Below, piece by piece: positions 16,962 through 25,324 of a stretch of DNA of 64,000 bases (its first letter is position 1; each line of letters begins with the position of its first letter). The DNA comes from Variovorax paradoxus (GTDB lineage: Bacteria > Pseudomonadota > Gammaproteobacteria > Burkholderiales > Burkholderiaceae_C), in NCBI RefSeq assembly GCF_022009635.1, contig NZ_CP091716.1, positions 1,503,001 to 1,567,000 of the forward strand, in the 5' to 3' direction. The position numbers were made by a program, and so were the translations under genes. A model generated the notes under the pieces. It saw nothing but the letters and a program-made list of their open reading frames with translations, was not told where the DNA came from and did not search any database.

Positions 16962-17952
16962 GCCTTCCGGGCCCGCGACGCCGGCCGTTTCCGCAGCCTC
17001 CGGCTGGGTCGAAAAATACCTCGAGCATGTGCGCGTCGAGCGCCGGCTCGCGGCGCGCACGGTCGAGCTTTACGCTTTTCACCTGAAGTCGCTGACCGAC
17101 CATGCCGCCGAGGCGAAGCTGTCGCTGGACCATGTGCAGACCGCCCACATCCGCCGCTGGATGGCGCAGCTGCACGCCGCCGGGCGCGAGCCGCGCGGCA
17201 TTGCGCTGGTGCTGTCGTGCTGGCGCAGCTTCTATCGCTGGCTGGGCCATGAAGGGCTGGTCGGCTTCAACCCGGTGCAGGACGTGCATGCGCCCAAGGC
17301 CGGCAAGCCCTTGCCCAAGGCGCTGGGCGTGGACGACGCGGTGCGCCTGGCCGAGCTCTACGACCCCGAGGCCGACCCCTGGACCGAGGCGCGCGACAGC
17401 GCCATCGTCGAAATGCTCTACGGCTGCGGCCTGCGCGTGAGCGAGCTCACGGGGCTCGACGCCCAGGCGAGCAGCAGCGCGCGGGGCTGGGTCGACCTCG
17501 ACGCGGGCGACGCCAACGTGCTCGGCAAGGGCAGCAAGCGCCGCATCGTGCCGATGGGCAGCAAGGCGTCCGAGGCGGTGCGCGACTGGCTCGCGGTGCG
17601 CGGCGACTGCGCCGCGCTGGCCACCTCGCACCTGCGCGACCCGCGGGCGGCGGCCGCGCTCTTCATCAGCGCCAAGGGCGTGCGGATGTCGTCGCAGGCG
17701 GTGTGGAAGCTGCTGCGCGAGCGCAGCCTCAAGGCCGGCCTCGCGGCGCCGGTGCATCCGCACATGCTGCGGCACTCCTTCGCGAGCCATGTGCTGCAGT
17801 CCAGCAGCGACCTGCGCGCGGTGCAGGAGCTGCTGGGCCACGCCAGCATCTCGACCACGCAGGTCTATACGCGGCTGGATTTCCAGCACCTGGCCAAGGT
17901 GTACGACGCGGCGCATCCGCGTGCGAAGGCCAAGCCAGAGAACGACAAATAA
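16936..17952 (+). CDS. xerC: Tyrosine recombinase XerC
   Basis: A 338-residue site-specific recombinase that with XerD resolves chromosome dimers at dif. The N-terminal SAM-like DNA-binding domain covers residues 22-110 (YLEHVRVERRLAARTVELY). The catalytic domain has the expected R (YGCGLRVSELTGL), H-x-x-R (HPHMLRHSFASH), H (LGHASISTT) and nucleophile Tyr (TTQVYTRLDFQHL). The neighbourhood dapF-DUF484-xerC identifies it as XerC rather than XerD. The ATG at 16936 lies inside the preceding gene. Confidence 0.95.
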   Translation: MSSVASSSEPSGPATPAVSAASGWVEKYLEHVRVERRLAARTVELYAFHLKSLTDHAAEAKLSLDHVQTAHIRRWMAQLHAAGREPRGIALVLSCWRSFYRWLGHEGLVGFNPVQDVHAPKAGKPLPKALGVDDAVRLAELYDPEADPWTEARDSAIVEMLYGCGLRVSELTGLDAQASSSARGWVDLDAGDANVLGKGSKRRIVPMGSKASEAVRDWLAVRGDCAALATSHLRDPRAAAALFISAKGVRMSSQAVWKLLRERSLKAGLAAPVHPHMLRHSFASHVLQSSSDLRAVQELLGHASISTTQVYTRLDFQHLAKVYDAAHPRAKAKPENDK

Positions 17953-17971
17953 GTAAAGCAAGCAACCAACA

Positions 17972-19186
17972 ATGAAAACCCTTCGCCTCAAACCCGGCAA
18001 AGAGCGCTCGATGCAGCGCCGCCACCCCTGGGTCTTCGAATCCGCCATCGCGCGCGGCGGTGCCGACTCCGGCGAAACGGTGCGCGTCGAGTCGCACGAC
18101 GGGGCTTTCCTGGCATGGGCCGCCTTCAGCCCGGCCTCGAAGATCCGGGCACGGGCCTGGAGTTTTGTCGAAACGCAGCGCATCGATGCTGCGTTCCTCG
18201 CATCGGTGTGCGCCCGCGCGGTGGCCGCGCGCGGCCTGTTCGACCTGCAGAGCGACGGCGTGCGAGTGGTGCACGGCGAGGCCGACGGCCTGCCGGGGCT
18301 GATCGTCGACCGCTATGGCGACACGCTGGTGGCGCAGTTTCTTTCGGCCGGTGTCGAGCGCTGGAAAGACGTGCTGGCCGACGCGCTGCTCAAGGCCACG
18401 GGCCTCGCCAAGCTCTACGAGCGCTCCGACGCGAGCGGCCGCGAGCGCGAGGGCCTGAAGCCCGTCACCGGCTGGCTGCGTGGCGACGGGCCGACCGAAA
18501 TCGTCATTCGCGAGCACGGCTGGAAGCTGTCGCTCGACATCGCGACCGGTCACAAGACCGGCTTCTACCTCGACCAACGCGACAGCCGCCAGCGCTTTGC
18601 CGAGCTGGCGCAGCACCGGCGCTTCCGGCGCGTGCTGAATTGCTTCTGCTACACGGGCGGCTTCACGGTCGCGGCGCTCGCGGGTCTGAAGGCCGCCAAC
18701 GCGCTGCAGGGCGCGCAACTGGTGTCGGTCGATTCGTCGCTGCCGGCGCTGGAGCGCGCGCGCGGCCACCTGGCGCTGAACGGCTTCGAGGGGCAGGGCA
18801 TAGAGGCCGAATTCCTCGACGCCAACGTGAACACGGTGCTGCGCGAGTTCATCGACCAGGGGCGCACCTTCGACGCCATCGTGCTCGATCCGCCCAAGTT
18901 CGCGCCCACGGCGGCGCATGCCGAGCGCGCGGCGCGGGCCTACAAGGACATCAACCGCCTCGCGCTCAAGCTGCTGGAGCCGGGCGGGGTGCTGCTCACT
19001 TTCTCGTGCTCGGGCGGCATCAGCGCCGACCTGTTCCACAAGATCGTGGCCTCGGCCGGGATCGACGCCGGCGTGGACGGCTACATCGCCGAGCGGCTGG
19101 GCGCGGCGCCCGACCACCCGATGACCATCGAGTTCCCGGAAGGGGAGTACCTGAAGGGCCTGGTGGTGGTCCGGAAACCGGCTTGA
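17972..19186 (+). CDS. rlmI: 23S rRNA (cytosine-C5) methyltransferase, RlmI family
   Basis: A 404-residue protein: N-terminal PUA domain (LKPGKERSMQRRHPWVFESAI), a central EEHEE part and a C-terminal Rossmann methyltransferase with FCYTGGFTVAALAG (SAM site), DAIVLDPPKFAP (PPKF) and LLTFSCSGG (Cys of the active site). RlmI makes m5C1962 in 23S rRNA. The start at 17972 is 19 bp after the xerC stop. It is the sole rRNA methyltransferase of this class in the window and no oddities are seen. Confidence 0.9.
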   Translation: MKTLRLKPGKERSMQRRHPWVFESAIARGGADSGETVRVESHDGAFLAWAAFSPASKIRARAWSFVETQRIDAAFLASVCARAVAARGLFDLQSDGVRVVHGEADGLPGLIVDRYGDTLVAQFLSAGVERWKDVLADALLKATGLAKLYERSDASGREREGLKPVTGWLRGDGPTEIVIREHGWKLSLDIATGHKTGFYLDQRDSRQRFAELAQHRRFRRVLNCFCYTGGFTVAALAGLKAANALQGAQLVSVDSSLPALERARGHLALNGFEGQGIEAEFLDANVNTVLREFIDQGRTFDAIVLDPPKFAPTAAHAERAARAYKDINRLALKLLEPGGVLLTFSCSGGISADLFHKIVASAGIDAGVDGYIAERLGAAPDHPMTIEFPEGEYLKGLVVVRKPA

Positions 19187-19284
19187 CCCTGCCGGCAACG
19201 CAACTCAGTGGCATTGGCTAAACTGCCGGCCAAGTCTTTTTTCGCCCCTTTTTTCCTGTTTTCCGCTTCCGGAGCACTCCCCAC

Positions 19285-20340
19285 ATGGCCCTCATTCCCG
19301 CGACCATCCTCACCGGCTTTCTCGGCTCGGGCAAAACCACGCTGCTCAAGCGCATCCTGACCGAGGCCCACGGCCAGAAGATCGCGGTCATCGAGAACGA
19401 GTTCGGCGAGGAGAACATCGACAGCGACATCCTTGTCACGGAGTCGAAGGAGCAGATCGTGCAGATGAGCAACGGCTGCGTCTGCTGCACCATCCGCGAA
19501 GACCTGCGCGAGGCGCTGCAACTGCTGGCCGCCAAGAAGCGCCAGGGCCTGCTGGACTTCGACCGCGTGGTGATCGAGACCACGGGTCTTGCCGACCCGG
19601 GCCCGGTGGCGCAGACCTTCTTCATGGACGACGAGATCGCAGAGAGCTACCTGCTCGACTCGATCCTCACGCTGGTGGACGCCAAGCACGCGCCGCAGCA
19701 GCTCAACGACCGCCAGGAAGCGCGCCGCCAGGTGGGCTTTGCCGACCAGATCTTCATCAGCAAGAGCGAGCTGGTGTCGGCCGAGGAGACCGAGGCGCTG
19801 ATTCACCGCCTGAAGCACATGAACCCGCGCGCGCCGCAGCAGAAGGCGCATTTCGGCGACGTGCCGCTGAAAGACATCTTCGACCTGCGCGGCTTCAACC
19901 TGAACGCCAAGCTGGACATCGACCCCGACTTCCTCAAGGAAGACGACCACGACCATCACGACCATGACCACGCGCATGGCGAGCACTGCGACCACCCCTC
20001 GCACAAGCACGAAGGCGGCCACGGCCACCATCACCACACGGACGACGACGTCAAGAGCTTCGTCTACAAGGCCGACCGCGCCTTCGACCCGGCCAAGCTG
20101 GAAGACTTCCTGGGCGCGATCGTCAACATCTACGGCCCGCGCATGCTGCGCTACAAGGGCGTGCTGAACATGAAGGGCACCGAGCGCAAGGTGATCTTCC
20201 AGGGCGTGCACCAGCTCATGGGCAGCGACCTGGGCCCGGAATGGGGCAAGGACGAAGCGCGCCAGAGCCGCATGGTGTTCATCGGCATCGAGCTGCCGCG
20301 CGAAATTCTGGAGCAGGGCCTGGAGCAGTGCCTGGTCTGA
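19285..20340 (+). CDS. CobW/COG0523-family GTPase (zinc chaperone type)
   Basis: A 351-residue G3E GTPase: Walker A GFLGSGKTT (residues 11-19), the metal-binding C65-x-C67-C68 in NGCVCCTIRED, ETTGLADPGPV (Walker B region), SKSEL (guanine) and the CobW C-terminal domain with RLRYKG-like MLRYKGVLNMKG. A His/Asp-rich loop of about 30 residues lies near 219-252 with many HDHDH repeats, typical of zinc-handling members (YjiA, ZNG1). dksA is the next intact gene on this strand, and COG0523 proteins are often beside zinc-independent dksA copies. Exact metal partner is inferred. Confidence 0.87.
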   Translation: MALIPATILTGFLGSGKTTLLKRILTEAHGQKIAVIENEFGEENIDSDILVTESKEQIVQMSNGCVCCTIREDLREALQLLAAKKRQGLLDFDRVVIETTGLADPGPVAQTFFMDDEIAESYLLDSILTLVDAKHAPQQLNDRQEARRQVGFADQIFISKSELVSAEETEALIHRLKHMNPRAPQQKAHFGDVPLKDIFDLRGFNLNAKLDIDPDFLKEDDHDHHDHDHAHGEHCDHPSHKHEGGHGHHHHTDDDVKSFVYKADRAFDPAKLEDFLGAIVNIYGPRMLRYKGVLNMKGTERKVIFQGVHQLMGSDLGPEWGKDEARQSRMVFIGIELPREILEQGLEQCLV

Positions 20341-20353
20341 GTCCCTGACTTGC

Positions 20354-20463
20354 TCTTTCCCCCGCTGGGGGAAGGTCGGGATGGGGGCAGGCCTGCGAAC
20401 AGGCGCCATGCTTTTCGGGAGGCCGTCGTGCCCCCACCCCGCCCTCCCCCAGCGGGGGAGGGA
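20354..20463. repeat. Large imperfect inverted repeat between cobW and ydgA; probable two-way terminator
   Basis: The arms at 20354-20390 and 20428-20463 are imperfect reverse complements over about 36 bp (most bases pair). Each arm also has its own GC palindrome (CCCCCGCTGGGGG type), and the centre holds a perfect GCCTG-CGAA-CAGGC hairpin at 20391-20404. The element fills the space between the convergent cobW and DUF945 genes, so it probably ends transcription from both sides. Its look suggests a repeated genomic element; copy number is unknown here. Confidence 0.55.
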
Positions 20464-20474
20464 GACATACCCTG

Positions 20475-21423
20475 CTACTTGCCCAGCCCGCCCAGCGGCT
20501 TGCCGTTGACCTTCAGGTTGCCGTCGCTGAACTCGACCTGAGCGGTCACGTCGTCGCCGTCGCGCTTCACGAAGCCGCTCTGCTCGCCTTGGGTGACCAG
20601 CAGCGCCACCGTTTCGGGCGGGGGCGTCTGGCCGCTCTCGGCGCCGGTTTCGGCCAGTTTCTCGAGCCATTGCATCGGCAGGCGTGCATTGGCCTTGAGC
20701 ACGCCGCGCTTGAGCAGCAGCGCGGTGCCGGGCGACTGCAGGTCTTCGTCGGTCACGCCGGCCATGCTGACCGAGTAGCTGAGTTCGGCGCGCTTGCCGT
20801 CGATCTCGACCAGCATCTTGTCGATGCCGGCTTCGGGGCCGTACTTGGCCATGGCCTTGAGGTCCGGCGCGAGCTGGTCGGCCAGGGCGCTCATGGCGGC
20901 CTGGGAGGCCTTGCTGCCGCCCTTGCCGCAGCCGTTGGCGGCGCTGGACTGGATCCAGGCGTCGGCCAGCTTCTTGTAGCCGGCGGCATGGATGCGGCGG
21001 GCGCCGCTGGTCAGCTCGAACTTGTCGATCTTGGTGGCGCCGATCTTGCCGGCGCCCTTGAGGGTGCCTTCGGACGCGTAGAGGCCGTCCTTGATGCTGG
21101 CACCGCCCACCAGGTCGATGCCCTGCAGCAGCACGGTCGGCAGCGGCTTGCGCGGCGTGTCGTCGTCGCCCGCGCTCGCGCCCAGGCCCTTGGGGGCGGC
21201 GAATTCCAGCGTGTCGAGGCGGCCTTCGGTCTTGCCAGTGGCCAGGAACCAGCCGGCGCTGCTGTCCATGTCGGCCTTGGCCGTGAGCTTGCCCATCTTC
21301 ATGGTCAGGCCGGTGCGGGTGTCGTTGAGGTCGAAGCCGGGCATCGTCAGGTCGTAGCGCACCTGGGTGCGCGCGGCGTTCACGTCCATGCGCAGCTGCG
21401 CGCCCTGCCATGTCATCTGGCCC
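20475..21423 (-). pseudogene. DUF945 (YdgA-like) protein, C-terminal fragment cut by IS element
   Basis: The minus strand encodes the C-terminal ~315 residues of a DUF945 protein, from GQMTWQGAQLRMDVNAA to GKPLGGLGK. It is separated from the N-terminal part (23371-23927) by the IS insertion at 21424-23370. Removal of the IS plus one copy of the 6-bp duplication gives an uninterrupted reading frame (AKLAEEGKGQMTWQGA across the joint), so the ancestral protein was about 499-514 residues, normal for the family. The fragment has no start of its own with a good ribosome site. Confidence 0.9.
21418..21423. repeat. Target site duplication TGGCCC, left copy
   Basis: TGGCCC at 21418-21423 immediately precedes the left inverted repeat of the IS and is matched by TGGCCC at 23371-23376 immediately after the right inverted repeat. 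Collapsing the two to one copy restores the DUF945 frame exactly, which confirms it as a 6-bp duplication made by transposition. Confidence 0.9.
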
Positions 21424-21445
21424 CCCGAGTTCGACACCAAACCGC
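21424..21445 (+). repeat. IS left terminal inverted repeat
   Basis: The 22-bp end begins CCCGAGTTCGACACCAA and matches the reverse complement of 23350-23370; the first 17 bases are identical and the remaining CCGC matches after a one-base gap. Confidence 0.88.
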
Positions 21446-21580
21446 CGTTTTCCGATGTTTTCGCGGACCGGTGCCATATGAATCAAGCACTTAGCTGAGG
21501 CGTTTTGATTTTTATGTAGTGGCAATGTTTTATTGCTGATGTGTTGGCAATTGCCCGTATTTTTTTGCTACACTTCTTCT

Positions 21581-23307
21581 ATGTTCATCAAGCTCACCCG
21601 CTCAGGCGGCCACACCTACGCCCAGTTGGTGGAGTCCTTCCGAGACGAACACGGCAAACCCCGCCAGCGCACGCTGGCCACCATCGGGCGGGTGGACGAA
21701 ACAGATGGACAAGTCGACTCACTGCTGGGCGGTCTGCTTCGCGCCAAGGGTCGCTCACTGAGTGAGACATCCGTTCCCCAGGTGCGTTTTGAATCCGCAC
21801 TGGCCCTGGGCGATGTCTGGGCGCTGGATCAACTCTGGCACGAGTTGGGTTTCGATGGCTTGGCTGCTGTCTTTCGCCGCGCACGCTTTACCAACCCCAT
21901 CGAGCATGCCCTGCGGGTGATGGTCTTTAACCGGCTGTGCGACCCCGACTCCAAGCTCGGGTGCTGCGCTGGCTGCAAACCGTCAGCATGCCGGGTATCG
22001 ATGCAGAGGCACTCACCCACCAGCAACTGCTGCGCAGCATGGATGCGCTCATGGACCACCAGGACGCGGTGGATGAATGCGTGGCGGGCCTTTTGCGCCC
22101 GCTGATTGATGAGGATCTGTCGGTGGTGTTCTACGACCTGACCACCATCCGCGCCCAAGGACTGAGCCAGCAAGAGGGTGACGTGCGCCGCTATGGGATG
22201 TCCAAGGAAGGCATGGTGGTGCGCCAATTCATGCTCGGCGTGGTGCAAACAGCCGACGGCATGCCTATCTATCACGAGGTGTTTGCGGGCAACACAGCCG
22301 AGGCACCGACGTTGGAGCCGACCTTGAAGAAGGTGATGGCGCGTTACCCGCACATCCGCCGCCTGGTGGTGGTGGCTGACCGTGGGCTGCTTTCGCTGGA
22401 CAACATAGAGGCCTTGTCCGAGTTGCGCTTGTCGGGTGGGGCCAGCGGATCAACCGATCAAGCGCTGGAGTTCATCCTGGCAGTGCCGGGGCGGCGCTAT
22501 GGCGAGTTCGCAGACATACTGGAGCCGATCAACGCCCGAGCCCGAGCCCGCGCATCAGAGCAAGAAACGACAGAAGAGACTATCGATGAGGCGCAATGGC
22601 AGGGTCTTCGTCTGGTGGCGGCCCATAACCCGCAGCAGGCGGCCGAGCAGACTGCCAGTCGTCAGGCGCGCATTGACCAATTGCGCCAGCGCGCCGACCA
22701 GCTGGTGGGCAAGCTCGATTCGCAAGATGCAGGCAAGGCACACCGGGGTAGAAAGCTGTCTGATGCGGGTGTGACGGCACGCTTCTTCCATGAGGTGAGC
22801 GAGGCGCACCTCAAGCGCATCATCAAGGTCGATTTGCATGCCGATCTGTTCACGTATGACATCGACCAGGCAGCTCTGGCCCGCGCCCAGGCGATGGATG
22901 GCAAGCTGCTGCTGGTGACCAACGTGGCGGACTTGACACCCAAAGAGGTGGTGCAGCGCTACAAGGCACTGGCAGACATCGAACGGGGATTTCGGGTGCT
23001 GAAGTCGGAGATCGAGATTGCGCCGGTGTTCCACCGCCTGCCCGAGCGCATCAAGGCGCATGCGAGCATTTGCATGCTGGCCCTGATCCTGTACCGCGTG
23101 ATGCGCCAGCGCCTGAAGATGAGTGGCAGCGATTTGTCACCGGAGGCTGCCCTGGCGGACTTGCGGCGAATTCAGCGCCACCGTGTGAGCATCAACAATG
23201 CCGCGCCCATTGCGGGCGTCTCTTCCATCGTCCAACGCCAGACCGATGTGCTGGCCGCACTGAAGATCAAAAAACCCCAGCAAGACACCCAATTGAGCCT
23301 GCTGTAG
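21581..23307 (+). pseudogene. IS1634-family transposase with frameshift
   Basis: The start ATG at 21581 (MFIKLTRSGGHTYAQLVES) opens the N-terminal frame, which runs to about residue 126 (RLCDPDSKLG). There the GGG at 21959-21961 appears to be one G short: adding one G joins it to the downstream frame (VLRWLQTVSMPGIDAEALT). The downstream frame has the DDE triad: D in VVFYDLTTI, D in VVADRGLLS, and E in DIERGFRVLKSE. Full length would be about 575 residues, as in the family. Either a real inactivating deletion or a sequencing error in a G run. Confidence 0.88.
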
Positions 23308-23349
23308 TGGCAGCCGAGAGTCTTGGCCCATACAAATCAAGCACTTAGC

Positions 23350-23370
23350 GCGGTTGGTGTCGAACTCGGG
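23350..23370 (-). repeat. IS right terminal inverted repeat
   Basis: On the minus strand this 21-bp end reads CCCGAGTTCGACACCAA and then CCGC, matching the left end at 21424 apart from one missing base. Confidence 0.88.
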
Positions 23371-23376
23371 TGGCCC
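23371..23376. repeat. Target site duplication TGGCCC, right copy
   Basis: Identical to 21418-21423 and directly adjacent to the outer end of the right inverted repeat. Confidence 0.9.
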
Positions 23377-23927
23377 TTGCCTTCTTCGGCGAGCTTGGCG
23401 GGCGCCACCGTCAGGTCGCTGGTGAAGGCGCCGCTGAAGGCGACCTTGGTGTGGGCGGAGAGCGGCTTGGCCTCGCCGAACAGCTTCTTCGCATCGGCCT
23501 GGGTCTTGGCGTCGAGCACCAGTTCGCTGTCGATGGTGGCCGCTGCCAGGGTACCGCCGGCCAGCGGGCCGTGGTGGATGGTGTCGCGGATGGTGAAGCG
23601 CAGCGGCTTGGCGGGCGCGGCGTCGGCTTCTTCTTCCGGCTCTTCATCCGCGTCCTTGTCGGCTTCCTCCCCGGCCGCGGGTTTCTGCGCGGCGGCGGTG
23701 GCGTCGGGCGCGCAGCCGATCTCGAGCGTCACCGTGCTCACGGCGCCGAGGAAGCCGCGGTCGTAGTTGCGCTCGACCACGCGCACCAGCGCGGTCTGCT
23801 TCGGAAGTTCGTCGAATGCGGTGTCGTAACGCGACTTGACCTGCGACCCGGCCCACCAGGTGCTGCCCCCGTAGGCCACCGCGATGGCTGCGGCCAGGAC
23901 GCCCAATACTGCTGCTTTCTTGCTCAA
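23371..23927 (-). pseudogene. DUF945 (YdgA-like) protein, N-terminal fragment cut by IS element
   Basis: The minus strand carries the first ~186 residues of the DUF945 gene: a signal-anchor (SKKAAVLGVLAAAIAVAYGG), then STWWAGSQVKSRYDTAFDEL and ERNYDRGFLGAVSTVTLEI, which are family hallmarks, and an acidic segment EEADKDADEEPEEEADAA. The start is probably TTG at 23927 (in front of AGCAAGAAAGC); a TTG at 23972 and a GTG at 23966 in the same frame are alternatives. The frame enters the IS after KLAEEGKG and then reads about ten IS-derived residues to a stop at 23337. Confidence 0.87.
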
Positions 23928-24072
23928 GGCTTGCTTTCTTTTGTCGAATGATCGGATGGCCCGCACCGCCAAAAGGGCAATGGCGGGCTTGCGTCACCCT
24001 CTCCAGTGACGCCGCGCGATGCTAATGGACGCGGCCGGCACCCGGACACATCGCCCGCGCTTTCGAGTTCTC

Positions 24073-24260
24073 TATACAATCGCGCGCCTGTTCCGGCAGC
24101 CATACCCCGTCCAAGCGGACAGGATGTGACTTCCGGCACGGGGCGCCGCACGTTTCTGGTGGGCTTTCGGGGGTATAACCCCGGGGTTCGCCGTTGGCGA
24201 GCACCCCGACAACGTGGAGCCCGCGCGGCCTGAAAGCCGCAACCGGCTCCCATGGGAGGA
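24073..24260 (+). promoter_or_regulatory. dksA upstream leader with nested hairpin before the ribosome site
   Basis: The 341-bp gap between the DUF945 fragment and dksA has no gene. It holds a -10-like TATACAAT at 24073-24080 (no clear -35), then a leader of about 190 nt. Close to the start codon, GGAGCC at 24216-24221 pairs with GGCTCC at 24245-24250, enclosing GCGGC/GCCGC (24225-24229, 24236-24240). The ribosome site GGGAGGA (24254-24260) follows after 3 nt. This geometry could couple translation of dksA to RNA folding. Confidence 0.4.
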
Positions 24261-24268
24261 GACACCCA

Positions 24269-25279
24269 GTGAAAGCGCGTTCCAGTTCGATCAAGGAGCC
24301 AGTCACCGTGAAGAAACCCGCCGCCAAGGCCACGCCAGCAACCAAGCCCGCCGCAAAGAAGGTGGCGGCTGCGAAGCAGGCTGCACCTGCGGCAAAAAAG
24401 GTTTCCGCCGCAGTGCCGGGCCCCACGGCGAAAGAGAAAAGCGCGCCGCCCAAAAAGACCGCGGCAGCACCGGCCAAGGCCGAGACCGCTGCCAAGAAAT
24501 CCGCCAAGCCTGCAACTGCCGCAACCAAGAACGCAGGCGCGGGTCCATCGTCATCCAAACCCGTCGGCCGCCCTGCTGCCGTTCCTTCTGCTTCCCCGAT
24601 CCCCATGAAAAAAACGGCTGCCGCCTCCACTTCCGCCCCGGCGACACCCTCGATTCCCGCTCAAACCGCCACGCCCGCACCCGCAGCGCGTGGTGGCCGC
24701 GTGTCCCGGCTGTCGCAACTGACCGTTCCCTCGATGCCGCAATCGGTGGCATCGACCGCTGCCAAGTCCAGCTTCTCGCAGGCACCCTCCAATGCGCTGG
24801 TGCCGCCGCCGCCCCTGGCCGTGAAGAAGGACCCGAAGCTGGTCAACAACTGGAAGACCAAGACCGCCAACGAGCTGAGCGATGCCGAAGTCATCGCCAT
24901 GCCCGACGACGAGTACATGAACGAAAAGCAGATGGCGTTCTTCCGCCTGAAGCTCGAAGAACTCAAGCGCGGCATCCTCGAGAACGCCGGCGAGACCACC
25001 GAGCACCTGCGTGAAGACACCGTGGTCGTGCCCGACCCGGCCGACCGCGCCACCATCGAGGAAGAACACGCCCTCGAGCTGCGCACCCGCGACCGCGAGC
25101 GCAAGCTGCTCAAGAAGATCGAGCAGTCGATCCAGCGCATCGACGCCGGCGACTACGGCTACTGCGACGAAACCGGCGAACCCATCGGCGTGGGCCGCCT
25201 GCTCGCCCGCCCGACGGCCACGCTGTCGCTCGAAGCGCAGCAGCGCCGGGAACTCAAGCAGAAGATGTTCGGGGATTGA
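24269..25279 (+). CDS. dksA: RNA polymerase-binding factor DksA with long Lys/Ala/Pro-rich N-terminal extension
   Basis: A 336-residue protein from GTG 24269 (GGGAGGA site 8 nt upstream; an in-frame GTG at 24308 is an alternative). Residues from about 200 form the DksA core: coiled coil (MNEKQMAFFRLKLEELKRGIL), the tip motif D256-P-A-D259-R-A261 that enters the RNAP secondary channel, and the C-terminal globule GDYGYCDETGEPIGVGRLLARP. Only one Cys (C299) of the four zinc ligands of E. coli DksA is present, so it is of the zinc-independent type. Residues 1-190 are a low-complexity KPAAK-rich tail like histone H1; E. coli DksA is only 151 residues. Confidence 0.9.
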   Translation: MKARSSSIKEPVTVKKPAAKATPATKPAAKKVAAAKQAAPAAKKVSAAVPGPTAKEKSAPPKKTAAAPAKAETAAKKSAKPATAATKNAGAGPSSSKPVGRPAAVPSASPIPMKKTAAASTSAPATPSIPAQTATPAPAARGGRVSRLSQLTVPSMPQSVASTAAKSSFSQAPSNALVPPPPLAVKKDPKLVNNWKTKTANELSDAEVIAMPDDEYMNEKQMAFFRLKLEELKRGILENAGETTEHLREDTVVVPDPADRATIEEEHALELRTRDRERKLLKKIEQSIQRIDAGDYGYCDETGEPIGVGRLLARPTATLSLEAQQRRELKQKMFGD

Positions 25280-25324
25280 TCGGGAAGAAGGTCGCAAGAA
25301 CCCCCGTCTGCAAGCTTTCGTCGA

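Larger units (their letters stand above)
21424..23370 (+). mobile_element. IS1634-family insertion sequence, 1947 bp
   Basis: The element is bounded by inverted repeats at 21424-21445 and 23350-23370 and by 6-bp direct duplications TGGCCC (21418-21423 and 23371-23376). It carries one transposase reading frame on the plus strand (21581-23307), similar to IS1634-type DDE transposases but interrupted by a one-base frameshift. The insertion splits a DUF945 gene. A second pair of sequences, AATCAAGCACTTAGC, is repeated in direct orientation just inside both ends (21481-21495, 23335-23349). Confidence 0.9.

Noticed and set aside
21533..22105. Programmed frameshifting in the IS transposase
   Set aside because: IS1634-type transposases are normally one continuous frame, and there is no slippery A or T run or downstream stimulator at the junction; a lost G in GGGG is simpler.
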